The translations under genes and the position numbers were made by a program. Positions 10,060 to 21,164 of a stretch of 64,000 bases of DNA are shown one piece after another. Source of the DNA: Notamacropus eugenii (taxonomy: Eukaryota > Chordata > Mammalia > Diprotodontia > Macropodidae); the NCBI RefSeq assembly GCF_028372415.1, contig NC_092876.1:62086385-62150384 (forward strand), written 5' to 3'. Each line of letters opens with the position of its first letter. Positions within the stretch are counted from its first letter, which is position 1. The notes under the pieces were generated by a model. It had not been told where the DNA came from, did no database searches, and was given only the letters and a program-made list of their open reading frames with translations.

Positions 10060-10215
10060 AACTTCAGGCAGGTCATTTAAACTCTTTGTGCCTTAGTTTC
10101 CTCATCTGTAAAATGGGGATAAAATTACAATTCCCTTTAAGGACTGTTGTGAGCATCAAATGAGGTAATATATATAAAGTTCTTAATAAACCTTAAAGTA
10201 CCATTTTATTATTAA
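10060..10215 (+). mobile_element. MIR-like SINE, 3' half
   Basis: Begins within the head (aggcaggtcatttaaac) and runs through tctgtaaaatggggat to atatataaagttcttaataa. Confidence 0.7.
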
Positions 10216-10220
10216 TAACA

Positions 10221-11163
10221 AAAGATAAGAATAGTCAATATGAGAAAGGTTGTGGGCAAATAAGGCTCAGTAGTGCATTGTTGGGTAGGTAGGTGATACA
10301 GTGCTAGATACAGTGCTGAGCCTAAAGTCAGGAAGACTCATCTTCCTGAGTTCAAATTTGGCCTTCGACACTTCCTAGCTGTATGACTCTGGGCAAGTCA
10401 CTTAACTCTGGTTGCCTCGGTTTCCTCATCCATAAAATGAGCTGGAGAAGCAAAGGGTAAAGCAATCCAATATCTTTGATAAGAAAACCCCAAATGAGGG
10501 AGTTAGACATGACTGAAACAACTGACAAATAACAACAAAAGTGCATTGTTGGTGGAGCTGCGAATCAGTAGAACCATTTGGGAAAGCAACTTGGAATTAT
10601 GCAAAGGAAGTGACTAAAACATCTATAAGATTTGACCCAGGAATTCCATTACTAGGCTTACACCCCAAAGAAGATATTGAGAAAAAGAAAGTCCCCATGT
10701 AAACCAAAATATTTATGGCAGCTTTTTTTGTGATAACAAAGAATTATTAACAAAATAAATGTTCATCATTTGTGGAATGGCTAAAAATGTTGTGGCATAA
10801 GTTAATAGAACATTATTGTGTGGTAAAAAATGAATGTGAATCCTAAGGACTTATGATGAAAAATGCTATCTGTCTCTAGAGAAAGTACTGATGGTGTCTG
10901 AATGTAGATCGAAGCATACTATTTTACTTTATTTTTCTTACTTTTTGTCTGTTTTCTTTCACAACATGACTAATATGGAAATATGTTTTGCATGACTACA
11001 AATGGATAACCTATATCAAATTGCTTGCCTTCTGAATGAGAGGAGAGGGGAGGAAGAGAGGAAGAGAATTTGGAACTCAAAGTTTAAAAAAATGAATGTT
11101 AAAAATTGTTTTCACATGTAATTATGAGGAAATAAAATATTAAATAATAATTTGAAAAGTTTT
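10221..11163 (+). mobile_element. L1 3' region split by a SINE
   Basis: 10221-10284 plus 10541-11163. Blocks aagaatagtcaatatgagaa, ttggtggagctgcgaatcag, tttgacccaggaattccatt and the marsupial L1 tail (aaataaaatattaaataata). It diverges strongly from the copy at 8.8 kb. Confidence 0.8.
10285..10540 (+). mobile_element. tRNA-headed marsupial SINE inside L1
   Basis: Complete head (gtcaggaagactcatcttcc, gggcaagtcacttaactctg) and the specific tail with aaaaccccaaatgaggg and aacaacaaaa. A perfect 12-bp target duplication gtgcattgttgg lies at 10273-10284 and 10541-10552. Confidence 0.88.
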
Positions 11164-11164
11164 A

Positions 11165-11345
11165 AAAATTAGTAATGTGACGAATACAGAGAAGCATTAA
11201 TAGATCTTCATGAACTGATGCAGTGAAGTAAGCAGAGCCAAGAACATGATATACACAATGATCACATCAAGGTAAATAGAATGAACTGCTACAAAATGAT
11301 CAAAAGTGAATGTTGCTAAATTACAAAGAGCAAACCTAAGAGATA
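11165..11345 (+). mobile_element. Fragment of a second L1 subfamily
   Basis: cttcatgaactgatgcagtg, agtaagcagagccaagaac and tgctaaattacaaagagc fit a different L1 3' subfamily from its neighbour. No tail is seen. Confidence 0.5.
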
Positions 11346-11489
11346 GGAGAAGTCATCTTTACCCACACATGGGTGCCTGTAGCCCATACTATACTTTTCT
11401 ATGCTTGTGTCAGCTCACAGCAGGACTCTACAACTGGAATGTCTCTCCCGCCACGTTCATCTGTTAAAATTCCACTCAGACTATGAGTC

Positions 11490-12640
11490 AACAACTACTG
11501 ATTAAGCTCTTACCATGGACCAAGCACTAGACTAAGAGTGGAGGATGCAAAGAAAGTCAGGAACACAAAAATAGGGTCCCTGCCCTCAAGGAGCTTATAC
11601 TATGATGGGATAGATAATGTGCAAAAAAAACTAGGTGAATATAAAATATAGACAGGGAGAGAGTGACAACTAAGAAAGACCTCATATAGGAGGTAAAGTT
11701 TGTAACTGATTCTTTTTTTTTGGAGGTAATTAAGGTTAAGTGACTTGCCCAGGGTCACATGACTAGCAAGTATCAGAGGTCAAATTTGAACTCAGGTCCT
11801 CCTGACTAGTTTTCTATCCACTATACCACCTAGTGGCCCCAATTTATGATGATGCTTGAAGGAAGCTACAGAACTATGCAATAGAGATGAGATAAGAGAC
11901 CCTTCTAGTCAAAGGGTACTGAGCCTGGAGATGGAGAGTCCTGTGCACAGGGCAGTAAACAGTATTCTGCATCATAGAGCTCACGGCAGGAGGGAAAGGG
12001 AGAGAAGACTGGAAAGTAAGAAGGTCCCAGATTATTAAGGCTTTTAAATGTCAAACAGATAGGTTTCCATTTGATTCAGAAGATGGTGAGGAGCCACTGG
12101 AATTTATTGAGTAGAAGGATGACATGGTGAGACCTCATTTTGAGAAGATCACTTTTGCCACTGAACAGACAATAGATTGGATCAGAGAGAGACTTGAAGA
12201 CAGGAAGAATGATGCACAGCTTCTTGCAATAGTGCAGGTGAGAGGGAATGAAGACTGAAATGGGATGGCATGAGAGGAGAGACATCATGAAGACAGAACT
12301 GACAGTATTTGACAAGATATTAGATTTCTGGGGTAAGTTCGAGAGAGGAGTGAGCCTGGGTGCCTGGGAGGATGCTGATATCCTCAACAGAGACAGAAAA
12401 GTTGGGAAAGAGGGAGGGTGTGGGGGGAAAGGGAGATGACAAGTTCTGCTTTGGAGAACTCATTTGAGAAATTTATGGGACATCGCATTAGAAATGTCCA
12501 AAAGGCAGTGGGTGACACAGAACTGGAGATCAGGAAAGAGATGAGGGATGGATATCTATATCTATGATCTATGAATCACTTGCAGGAGATGGGAGCTAAA
12601 CCAATGGGAGCTGAAGAGATCTCCAAGAGGGCCCAGGACT
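11490..12640 (-). mobile_element. L2 LINE, antisense, ~1 kb
   Basis: Runs from the 3' end (attaagctcttaccatggac) through cttgcaatagtgcaggtgag to gagggcccaggacttc. It is broken by a MIR at 11705-11840. It crosses the inner edge of the right arm without interruption, so the right arm looks like the original copy. Confidence 0.8.
11705..11840 (-). mobile_element. MIR-like SINE inside L2
   Basis: ggttaagtgacttgcccagg, cacatgactagcaagtatca and ggtcctcctgactag blocks, antisense. Confidence 0.75.
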
Positions 12641-14445
12641 TCAAAGTAGGTCAATGTCCCTTCCTGCAGGAAGTCTTCCCTTTTTCCTGGCTAGTTATAA
12701 TCTCCCTTTCTCATTCCAACTCATTGCATTTTACTGGAACTCAGTGTACTCATCAGACTCAATTGTGGATGAGGCCTAAGTCTTATCTAACCTTTCTGTC
12801 TCTCTCAGCATTCCAGCACACCGCTCTGCACATTGCAGGGCTGAATAAATATTTAGTGAGCCCGAATTCCTTCAATTCAACAAGCATTTACCAGGAACTT
12901 ATGGGGTTTCCTTTTTACCTTCAATGACTTTTTTGCAAAAATTCACCCAAAAGAAAGGTGTCCCCAGGTTAGACTTAAATAAGGTTGAAAAAGGCAGAGA
13001 CATTGAAATATAAAGATGAGGCCCTTTCGGATAGAAAGCCCCCATTTTAGCCAGGATCAGAAGTTAGAGTAGCCCAACTACAGATGATGAGTCCAAGGAG
13101 AAACAATGAACTTGTCTCAGGGCAGAAACTGCCACAATAATTGTGTCTCTAGTCACCCATTTGCATAAGATCCATTGGGAATCCAGGAAGTTTAACTTGT
13201 CTGATCATCATAAATAAAAGTGGAATCCAAAACTGAGGGAAATCTCCCTCTGTACCAGGAAGAATTACTGAATAGAAGAAAGGCCTTTCCCACCACCTGC
13301 CTGAAGGTGACAGGTCTCAGGACTGAGGTTCTGAAGGAGCCAAATAGTAGAGGCCTCTGCCAACTACAGGGTAAAAGTCATTACTCATGTCCAAAATGTG
13401 CCCCGTTGCATTAGACTCGAAATGTAACTCCCAGATGTATCACAGACCAACTACTGAACCTAGGAAATCTGATGGATGGGGAACCAGCCTAGAAGCTGAC
13501 TGACTCATCCATCTGAGATCCCTTGCCCTGCAAGAAACCAGCCTGGCTAATCCTGAATAACTCATCCATTACCCATTTCATGTCCTACAACAAACTTCAT
13601 GTTCACCCTCTAGAGGAGGGGTTCTCAACTATTTTCTGTGTCACAAACTCCTTTGGCAGTTTGGTGAAGCCTCCTTAGAACAATCTTTTAAATGAATAAA
13701 ATAAAATATATAAATCACAAAGGATACCAATTAAATTGAAATATGTTGTAAAAATATCTTTTTAAAAATTGCAGATACCAGGTTTAGAATCTCTGCTCTA
13801 ACAAAAGAAAGGATGCCAAGGCCTTATAGTTCCAAAGTTGTGAGTTACCTTGGCTACGTGTGTTCCTAAATGTGTGTCTCATTATCAATGTAATATGAGT
13901 TTGTGCTCATTCTTCCCCACCCCACAGACTACATGTGTAGTTGCAGGAGAGGAGATTTTAGGTAAATTCTTTTAAAATGCTGTTTCTGCTATGCCATTGG
14001 AGTAAAAATGCCTTTACTAAGAAGTGAGTATACTGGCTGATTGTTAAGGGGAAGTACACTGGTTGGGGCTTGTGAGTTACAGCACTAGAAGAATAGTTCC
14101 CCACAAGGTTACCCCTAGAATCTTGAGAAAAGGAGCAATCATTCCTCTGGGGACTAAGCCTGTGGATACAAGATGGAGGTGGGAGCCCAGAATGTGAACA
14201 CCAGTAACAAGGTCGAAGGGAGGTAATAGGTTTCCTTTCAGTAGAAACCATCCAGCACAGGCTGCATAAGCATTATTGGGTACAATATAAAGGAGATTCT
14301 TATCCAGGTACTGGCTGGTCTAGATGCCCTCTGAGGTCTTTTCCATTTCCATTTCTGAGGTTCTGTGAGGGCAGAAACTCTGCCATATTCATCCCTCCAG
14401 GTCCTTCAGTGCTTAGGTAGGGGTCATAAAAAGGCAGATAAGACT
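12441..14445 (+). repeat. Right arm of the large inverted duplication
   Basis: About 2.0 kb matching the left arm in reverse orientation. It keeps uninterrupted empty sites for the LTR (near 13605), the SINE (near 12935) and the L1 (near 12883) found in the left arm. Contents: L2 end, unique sequence and a family-A miniature transposon. The spacer between the arms is about 2.5 kb. No conserved gene is recognised inside. Confidence 0.92.
13610..13800 (+). mobile_element. Miniature DNA transposon, family A
   Basis: Partner of the copy at 7173-7368, present before the duplication. ctagaggaggggttctcaac at the left, ttagaatctctgctcta at the right; the core aaatcacaaaggataccaat is shared by all copies. 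Confidence 0.7.
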
Positions 14446-14509
14446 GGTACATTACATTTTGGAAATTATTTCTCTATTTCTTTTGTGTTCTCTGTTTGGT
14501 TGACACATG

Positions 14510-14965
14510 ATTGTACATAGTAAGTTCTAATAAAATTTTTATTTCTTCTTGTTTGGTTACAATTTTGCTTAGTTCATTTGCTATTTTATTGACTTCATTT
14601 TCTGCCCTCTTTGTTTTGATCAAGTAAAGCGTTATCATTTTGTTAGTTGTTTTTTAAAAAACTTTAATTTTACTTATCATTTCTATAGTCTTTTTGACTA
14701 TTTTTCCTCTAATTGTCAGTAGCTTATTTTTGTGCTTTCTTTGAGTTTGTTCAGTTGTTGGCTTGCTAGTTTTTTAATGAATATTATTGATTTCCTCTTT
14801 GTTTTGTTTTGTTAATATATATTTGTAAGAGATGTGATTTTTCTCCTCAGAACTGTTTTAGCCTAATCCTAGAAATGCTGGTGTTTATTTCATCTTTTTC
14901 TTTCATTTAATTATTGTTTCTATGATTTGTTCTTTGACCTGTTTGTATAATTATTATTAATTGTT
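14510..14965 (-). mobile_element. L1 ORF2 fragment, antisense
   Basis: T-rich stretch. gagatgtgatttttctcctc, ttttagcctaatcctagaaa and atgatttgttctttgacctg match the antisense of the ORF2 segment at about 43.0-43.2 kb of this window. Confidence 0.65.
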
Positions 14966-14999
14966 CAGACTCCATTTGAGATTTCAGCTTAGACACTCC

Positions 15000-15145
15000 A
15001 TCTCCCAAACTAAGTCTTTCCCAGCTCTGACATTCTGTGTTCTAAGCTTCCTCCCAGCTGATATTCTGTTACTAAACCTACTTCCAGCTCCAAAATATTG
15101 TTATAAGCTCCCTCCCAGCTCTGACATTTTATTCTGTAGTACAGA
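15000..15145 (+). repeat. Decayed minisatellite, ~40-45-bp unit, 3-4 copies
   Basis: Units built on ctccctcccagctctgacat followed by tt-ctgt-ctaa recur at about 15016, 15048, 15080 and 15108 with substitutions. The sequence is typical of the end of an ancient LINE. Confidence 0.55.
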
Positions 15146-15432
15146 TTCATATAGCCCATCATGCCCTGCATGTGCGCTCTTTGGATCCCCATGCAAAGCT
15201 TTCCCTGGAATTGATGAGTACGTTCCAAAGGTCATTCCCAGCCAGGTACCCACAGTTAGACCAATGAACAGGAGAGCTGAAGCTGGGGTAGCTTCTGACT
15301 TTCATGGAGTCCTGGTCTAAATAGGAGTCTTATCCCAAGGGGAAAAGTCCTTGCTTAGGAATAGTGCTCTGACCCCATATGACCACTGGGGGTCAGAAGA
15401 GGGTTTCAATTCAATTCCATAAAGATTTATTA

Positions 15433-15672
15433 GGGCAGCTAGGTGGTCCAGTAGATAGTGCTGGGCTTGGAATCAGAAAAGACCTGAGTTCAAATCCTAC
15501 CTCAGACACTTACTAGTTGTATAACCCTGGGCAAATCACTTCACCCTGTTTGCCTCAATTTCCTCATCTGTCAAATGAGCTGGAGAAGGAAATGGCAAAC
15601 CACTTTAGTATTTTTGCCAAGAAAACCCTAAATGGAAAGGTTGGACATGACTGAAAAAAACAATTGAACACC
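15433..15672 (+). mobile_element. tRNA-headed marsupial SINE, complete
   Basis: gggcagctaggtggtccagt head, cctgagttcaaatcctacct, tctgtcaaatgagctggaga, aggaaatggcaaaccacttt and an A-rich tail. Confidence 0.88.
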
Positions 15673-15785
15673 AAAAAAAATTTAGTAAGTACCTACTTTG
15701 TGCAGGGCACTTTACTAATCTCTGGGGATACAAAAAGAGGCAAAAGACAGTCCTTGTCCTCAAGGAGTTCACAGTCTGATGTCCT
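15673..15785 (-). mobile_element. L2 3' end, antisense
   Basis: tttagtaagtacctactttg, ctctggggatacaaaaag and gtcctcaaggagttcacagt. Confidence 0.75.
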
Positions 15786-15814
15786 TGTGCTTAATTAACC
15801 AGCTGGGTGACCTT

Positions 15815-16460
15815 CCAGGTCATCTAGTCTAATCCCAAAATTTTACAGATGAGAAAACTGAAGCCCAAGAGGTTAATTTACTTGCTCAAGGTAATAAGTG
15901 GCAGGACTGAGGTCAGATGATGCCAAACTCAGTCCTCTCTCTTTTTACTGCCTCATGTTTCCTCCACTAGAAATGGGTTCACCATACCTTCAACGTCACC
16001 TCTAAAGAAAGGGCTGGACTCACCACTCATCAATCACCTTGATCTTCATTTATTTTTTTTCTTTCAAGATAAAAATCCATTCATTGGCCATTGGGCTGTG
16101 TTGTATAGTGGAAAGAGAAATGTGAGGACCTGCATTTAGATCCTGACTCTGATACTTATTACCTGTAAGATCTTGGGCAAGTCACTAACCTCTCTGGACC
16201 TCAGTTTGTCCATCTGTAAAATGAGAGGATTGAACTCAATAGTTTCTGAGATACTTTCCAGGGCTAGATACACAAGCAAGCATAGGTCTAATAGCAAAAG
16301 CTAAGAGACAAAAGAAAGTCTTGGAAAGAGACCCAGGCTGATCATGTGACATTGGACAAACTCTGTGAGCCTTTATTTTCTCAGCTGTAAAATGGGAATA
16401 AGTTTCTTCCTATTGAGAGGATCCGATGGACTCATAAATACAAAAATGTTTTTTACAATG
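15815..16460. mobile_element. Three MIR-like SINE remnants
   Basis: 15815-15960 antisense (ttacagatgagaaaactgaa). 16085-16275 sense (tagtggaaagagaaatgtga, cttgggcaagtcactaacct). 16320-16460 sense 3' half (tcagctgtaaaatgggaata). The gap 15960-16085 holds a short A/T-rich unassigned stretch. Confidence 0.7.
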
Positions 16461-16484
16461 TAAAATGCCGCATGAATGTTTCTA

Positions 16485-17180
16485 CGACTGTCCCGTTGCT
16501 CTCTCCCTGTTCTCCTACCTCCTGGATTGCCCCTTCTCAGTCTCCTTTGCTGGATCACCACCCTGCCTACTAAGTAGGGCATCCCCAAGGTTTTGTCCTG
16601 AGTCTCCTTTTCTCCCCCCTCCCCATCTCATCTGCTCTCAAGAATTAAATTATCCTCTCTGTGGAGAAGATTCCCAAATCCATCCACCTAGCTAGCTAAA
16701 ATCTCTCTAGTGAAGTGGCATTTTTCACCAACTACATGTTGGACATTTCCACCTGAATGGCAGGTCTTCTAAACTCAATTACCTCCATCCCAGAACTCAT
16801 AATCTCTCCCCCTAACCCACTCCCCAAATACCTCATGTCTCCAAAATTTCTCTTATCTGTAGAGACCTTTGCCCTAGTCATCCAGATTCACAACTTCCGA
16901 GATACCCTGGCATTTTCCTATTCTTTCAAGCACAATATCCACGTCTTGTCCATCTTACCTCCCAAACTTCTCTGGAATTTGTCTCTCTGTGCGTCCATCA
17001 CAGAATCATTTCCTAATTTATTTCCTTGCTACTCAGCCCCCCCCCCCCCCCATCCAATCCATCTTCCACACAGCTGCCAAATCTATTCTCTTAAATCACC
17101 TATCACTCCCTTACTGGAAAGCCTTTAATGGATCCCTACCGCCTCTGGGATGTTTGCTTGATTGTTTTTAACCCAGATCT
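16485..17180 (+). mobile_element. L2 LINE, ORF2 C-terminal region, sense
   Basis: Matches the reverse complement of the long L2 at 49-51 kb: cagtctcctttgctggatca, gttggacatttccacctga, ataatctctccccctaaccc and cctttaatggatccctaccg occur in the L2 order. It contains a run of 15 C at 17037-17051. Reading frames here are non-functional LINE remains. Confidence 0.7.
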
Positions 17181-17244
17181 AAGTTCTTTACTATAGGGAG
17201 TTCCAGGTGAAGAGCTAACTTTTTCAGAAACTTAGACCCAAGAG

Positions 17245-17335
17245 ACCCCAGGAGTCTACCCAGCGCTTAGCACAGTACCTGGTACATAATGAGGGCTTAG
17301 TAAACGTTTATGCATTCAATGGTTGATTGATTGAT
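17245..17335 (+). mobile_element. L2 3' end
   Basis: cagcgcttagcacagtacct and taaacgtttatgcattcaat. Confidence 0.65.
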
Positions 17336-17744
17336 ACCCTGAACATGGCCCCCTTTGCCTTGTAAAGCCAATCCTGGGAGCCTTACAAGGGTTAAAATTA
17401 AGAAACTTCAGCCAATGGCTTGAGTTATAGAGTGATCCTAAGAGAAAGGGGTCACCCTCCTCTCCTCCCCCACCCCACTCCCAATTATTAGACTAGACTT
17501 TCAGCCTAGAGTTGCGCTCAGGGATCCCATTTTGGCAGTTACCTACTTTCCTTGCCTTTCTCCTCCCTCTCCGTGCCTGTTCAGGAGGATACCCCCTTTT
17601 TTCCCCATCTTTCTCCCTCCCTGCACTCACCGACTGCTAGCGCTCTCTCTTCCCCTCCCCTCTCATTCCTTCTCTTTCTGGGAGACTACCGGCTCGTTGT
17701 GGACCCGGGAGCAGCCCCTCCCTTCCTGCGCATCACTGCCTGCT
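17336..17744. other. Unassigned, pyrimidine-rich
   Basis: C/T-rich non-repetitive sequence with a few CpGs. Reading frames lack recognisable domains and no TATA or CpG island is convincing. Confidence 0.35.
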
Positions 17745-18080
17745 GCAGTACAGTGGAAAGGGTCAGGCTCCAGAGTTCGAGGGCGTGGATTTCAGTCTCA
17801 CTTCTCGTGTGCTCCCTAGTTGCCCGTGACCTTGGAGGAGTCATTTAATTGCATTGAACTGTGCGTGCCTCTCTCATCCAAGATCACTGCTTTACAGTTC
17901 GGTACTACTGCGCTGCCCCTCCCGGGACCCTAGGGGAGTACACGATCCCTTGATCTAGAAGTCTAGAAGATCCCTAGTTAGCTGTGTGACCTAGGGCTAG
18001 TCACTTAATTCCGTCCCCCTCAAGCCTCTTCTGTAACTGAAAGTTTCTGGTTCTAGACCGATGAACTTAGAGACCAGTTT
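17745..18080 (+). mobile_element. MIR-like SINE remnants
   Basis: cagtacagtggaaagggtca head at 17747; a second diverged piece at 17950-18080 (ttagctgtgtgacctagggc, gtcacttaattccg). Confidence 0.55.
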
Positions 18081-18222
18081 GAATTCAATGTCCTAACAAT
18101 AGCTAGCAGATGTAAAGGGCTTTGCAAATAACTTTGCTCTCAATAACATCTAAAACTATGACTGGGAAATTCAAGTCCTCTCTGGAGCATTGTTTCCGCA
18201 TCTCTAAAGTTGGGGTAGGGGG

Positions 18223-18598
18223 TGTTAGAATTGGACCACATTGTAGCAGAGGCCTGCGTCCCCACACAACTCCGTGATGTGGTGAAGAAGAAAGACACAG
18301 GGAGGCGGAAGAAGATAGACCAACTCCGCTTATTGATCTGAGGGTCAGGGTATTTATAGACAGAAACTGCAAGGCTATGTGACATTCTGCTTGTCTCCTA
18401 CACTAGTGATTTAATCAGTCTTATCTTAAAGACTGTGAGCCTCGAAGGCATCTATTTTACATATCCCTTGTTTTCTGTAATTCTCTTGTTTGTCTCACAG
18501 AGACAACACCTGGGGGGCATGGAGAGCCATTCCGGATGATTCCGAGCACAGTCTCAAAGAACAGTTTCCCAGAAGGTCTATCCTGATCTTGTCAACCA
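18223..18598 (-). mobile_element. Retroviral LTR, minus strand, probably solo
   Basis: Read on the minus strand: a U3-like region, a TATA box (tctataaatacc, plus positions about 18349-18358), then R/U5-like sequence ending TAACA at 18223. The upstream end near 18598 is uncertain and no matching target duplication was found, so it may be truncated. No internal viral sequence adjoins it. Beta-like style is an inference from layout only. Confidence 0.6.
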
Positions 18599-18599
18599 C

Positions 18600-19439
18600 A
18601 CTCCACTCTGGCCCTTGACACCAGTTCTAGTGTGCCCCTTTCTTACCCTACCCTCCAGCCCTACTGCTCCAAAGGATGACAGCCCTCTCCCCTTTCCTCC
18701 TCCTCCTCCTGCTCTGCCCCAGCCAATTCCTCCTTGGGGACTGTAGTCTGTAGGTCTCTGGGGCTCCATTTGTGTCCCCCCCACCCCCAAGTTTGAGGAC
18801 TGAATCCTGGTCTGGGAACTCCCAGGCTGAGATGTATTAGGCAGAGCCCATCCCTAAGACCTGAAACACTTTTTGTCCTTACAGAGCCCCAGGGGTGGGT
18901 GTGAGAGGCTGAGAAGAGGGCCCTCAGGCAGGGAGTCTGGAGACTTGGGCTGAGTCTGTGTGACTGTGGGTTCGTCATTGCCCCCTCTAACTTTCCATTT
19001 CTTCTTCCTCAAAATGATGACTGTCTTCGTGAGAAAAGTTGGTCACTGTGAGGGAACTGGACTTCACTGGCGGACAATGTGTATGCAATGAACTTTCTAA
19101 ATATGTCTCCTGATTGGACTATTCAAGGTAATCTTAAAACAAATCATCTCAGTTCTCTGGGCTTCTTCTTCTTTTTTTTTAATTCCCCAGAATTTAGCAC
19201 AATGCTTAGCACCTAGTAGGCACTTAATAGATGTTTATTGAATGAATGAATGAATCTCAATTCTCTCATCTGGAAGATGGAAAAGGTTGAACTAAGTCCC
19301 TTCTAACCCTTCATCAGTGATACACTACCTATGGAGATCTGATGATTTGATGCATTTCCAGAGGGAATTTCCTAAAACAAGTCTGGCCATGTCATCTGAT
19401 TTTTCCTGTGTTCCTGAAATCAAATGGTTGACTTTAAAA
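18600..19439. other. Mostly unassigned
   Basis: No gene recognised. A weak MIR remnant lies near 18930-19020 and an L2 3' end at 19185-19250 (acaatgcttagcacctagta, ttattgaatgaatgaatg). The C/T-rich 18690-18790 gives spurious frames. Confidence 0.4.
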
Positions 19440-19765
19440 CAACTTGGCCTTAGCCTTGCCTTTCCAGTCTTCTTATATTTGACTCTTCTGAGTCTATCTT
19501 CTGGAAACCCTGACCCTCTTGCATTTCCCTATCCACCACACTCCAATCTCCCACCTCCAAGACTTTGCACTGGTTTGGCCCCATGCTTGGAAGGCTCTGC
19601 CCCTTAAACTCTGACTCTTTCATCCTCTGACTTGCTTCAAAGCTCACCTCAAGTCTTTCTGGTGGAAGCCCGCCGCCAGCCTTCCCCCCCACACACACAC
19701 AATTGCCAGTACTTTTTAGTACTCTCACTTAATAAACAGTTGTTGATTGACACTAATTGATATTA
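19440..19765 (+). mobile_element. L2 LINE 3' region, sense
   Basis: actttgcactggtttggccc, gcttggaaggctctgcccc and cttaataaacagttgttga match the L2 order. A short CA run sits at 19692. Confidence 0.65.
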
Positions 19766-19889
19766 CCTGAAATCCAATCCACAACCTGTGAAGAGATTAA
19801 TAGCACTATGCAAAGTACTGGGGGGATTTTTAAAAGGACAAAACAAAAAACAAACACACAAAAAATCTGCCCACAAGGAGTTTTCATTC

Positions 19890-20240
19890 TAATGAAGGTT
19901 GTGGTTGTGGTTGTTGTCTTTTGTAGAAGAGGACCAAAATGACATCACCAAGATAAACTCAAGTTTCAGTGTCCGACTGTGGCTGATCAGACCAATACGA
20001 GCTCAGAATGCTCTACCACAGATTGGGCACAGATAGTCCGTGTAGATATTTGGGGTGGATACCCCAAATTTGAGCATCCTGTGTTTACTTTGTGTTGTCT
20101 CAATTCTGTTTTGCTCATAGAGCGCAGCACCCTTTCTGATGTGGGCACGCCATGTTGAGTGGTCCTGTGCCAGTGTCTCCCATGTCGCACAGTCAGATCC
20201 AAAGTTCTTGAGACAGACCTAGAGAGTGTCTTTGTATTGT
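19890..20240 (-). mobile_element. RTE-like non-LTR retrotransposon ORF tail
   Basis: On the minus strand the remains read CATWETLAQDHSTWRAHIRK, then ALYEQNRIE, then a C2H2-like tail CPICGRAF...ARIGLISHSRT, as in the C-terminus of several vertebrate non-LTR polyproteins. The element ends in a CAACCA-rich tail (plus positions 19895-19920). Partial, inactive. Confidence 0.65.
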
Positions 20241-20570
20241 AATGAAGGAGGCCACAAGTAAATAACCAGAAGGAAGGTAGTCTCTGAGGGCAAGCATTAG
20301 CAGATGGGGGAGGGGGGGGGAAGAGGAGGGAACCGGAAAAAGCCTCCTTCAGAAAGTGCGATTTGAGCTGAATCTTGAAATATGCCAAGGAAACTAAGAT
20401 GGAAAACATTCCAGGCTTGGGGACCAGCCAGTGCAAGGGCAAGGAGCTGGGAGATGTAGTCTTCCTGTATTTGAGGAACTCTAAGTTGGCTGCTGTCTCT
20501 GGTAAGAGTTCTCGGAGATGAAACAAAGGGTAAGGTATAGTGAGGCTGGAAAGGTCAGAGGACTTTTTCA
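20240..20570 (-). mobile_element. L2 fragment, antisense
   Basis: gatttgagctgaatcttgaa, aaacattccaggcttgggga and gtgcaagggcaaggagctgg. An internal G-run (20308-20320) precedes it. Confidence 0.65.
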
Positions 20571-21164
20571 TGACAAACCAGAGACATCACAAGCATTCTA
20601 CTAGGTACAAATTGTGTTCCCTTGTCAGTACTTTCCATATACTGTGGTTGGAAAGGTACCAGAGAACTTGATCTGACTTGCAAAGGACCCTGAGGAAACC
20701 AGATGATGCTACCCTAAAAGAATAAGGAAGGAAATTTGTCTTTTTCCTTGCAAATTTTTAATAATTAATTCTTCTGATAATATGATAATACGTTAGACTT
20801 TTCTTTGCGTAGACCAAACTCTTAACCAATGGCTGTTAAGCCTCAAAGACTGACTTATCAATCTCCTAACTTTGTACCACCTTCCTTAGATTTTTGTCTT
20901 TTCTTCTCAAAAGATTATGAGAAGCTCAACCTTGTGATTCAGAGAGAAGCCTACTTCATGACCCTAAAATTGTATTCGAAATACTTCCTCCTTTATAGCT
21001 TTTAAGCAATAAAGAACAAAACTATCTTGGCTAAGAGAGACACGTCAGAGTAAGAAATAAATCCTTCCACTTTGGGGGCCTTGTGATTTCTTCCTGCTTA
21101 GTAGGAAACTTCCACCTCAGCTCTCTTCTGAAGCCCTTTGGAGGTCCAAGAGTTCCTTGGGAGA
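20571..21164. other. Unassigned; weak LTR-like hints
   Basis: A tttatag box near 20993 and an AATAAA near 21009 are LTR-like in spacing, but no clean TG/CA ends or target duplication were found. No coding signal. Confidence 0.3.

Noticed and set aside
9606-12927. Two similar proteins starting MNHLQEMGA at 9815 (-) and 12571 (+)
   Set aside because: Their similarity reflects the inverted duplication and an L2 segment inside it; the frames diverge and have no conserved domain.
16757-17128. 123-codon frame, Pro/Ser/Leu-rich
   Set aside because: Lies wholly in a decayed sense L2.
17336-17950. Possible CpG-island promoter
   Set aside because: Pyrimidine-rich but with few CpGs and no transcript evidence in the sequence.
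19987-20571. 194-codon minus-strand frame, the longest in the window
   Set aside because: It runs through an RTE-like tail and an L2 fragment out of the element's own frame; not a host gene.
20600-21120. Possible LTR around a tttatag box and AATAAA
   Set aside because: No TG/CA ends, target duplication or second copy could be defined.
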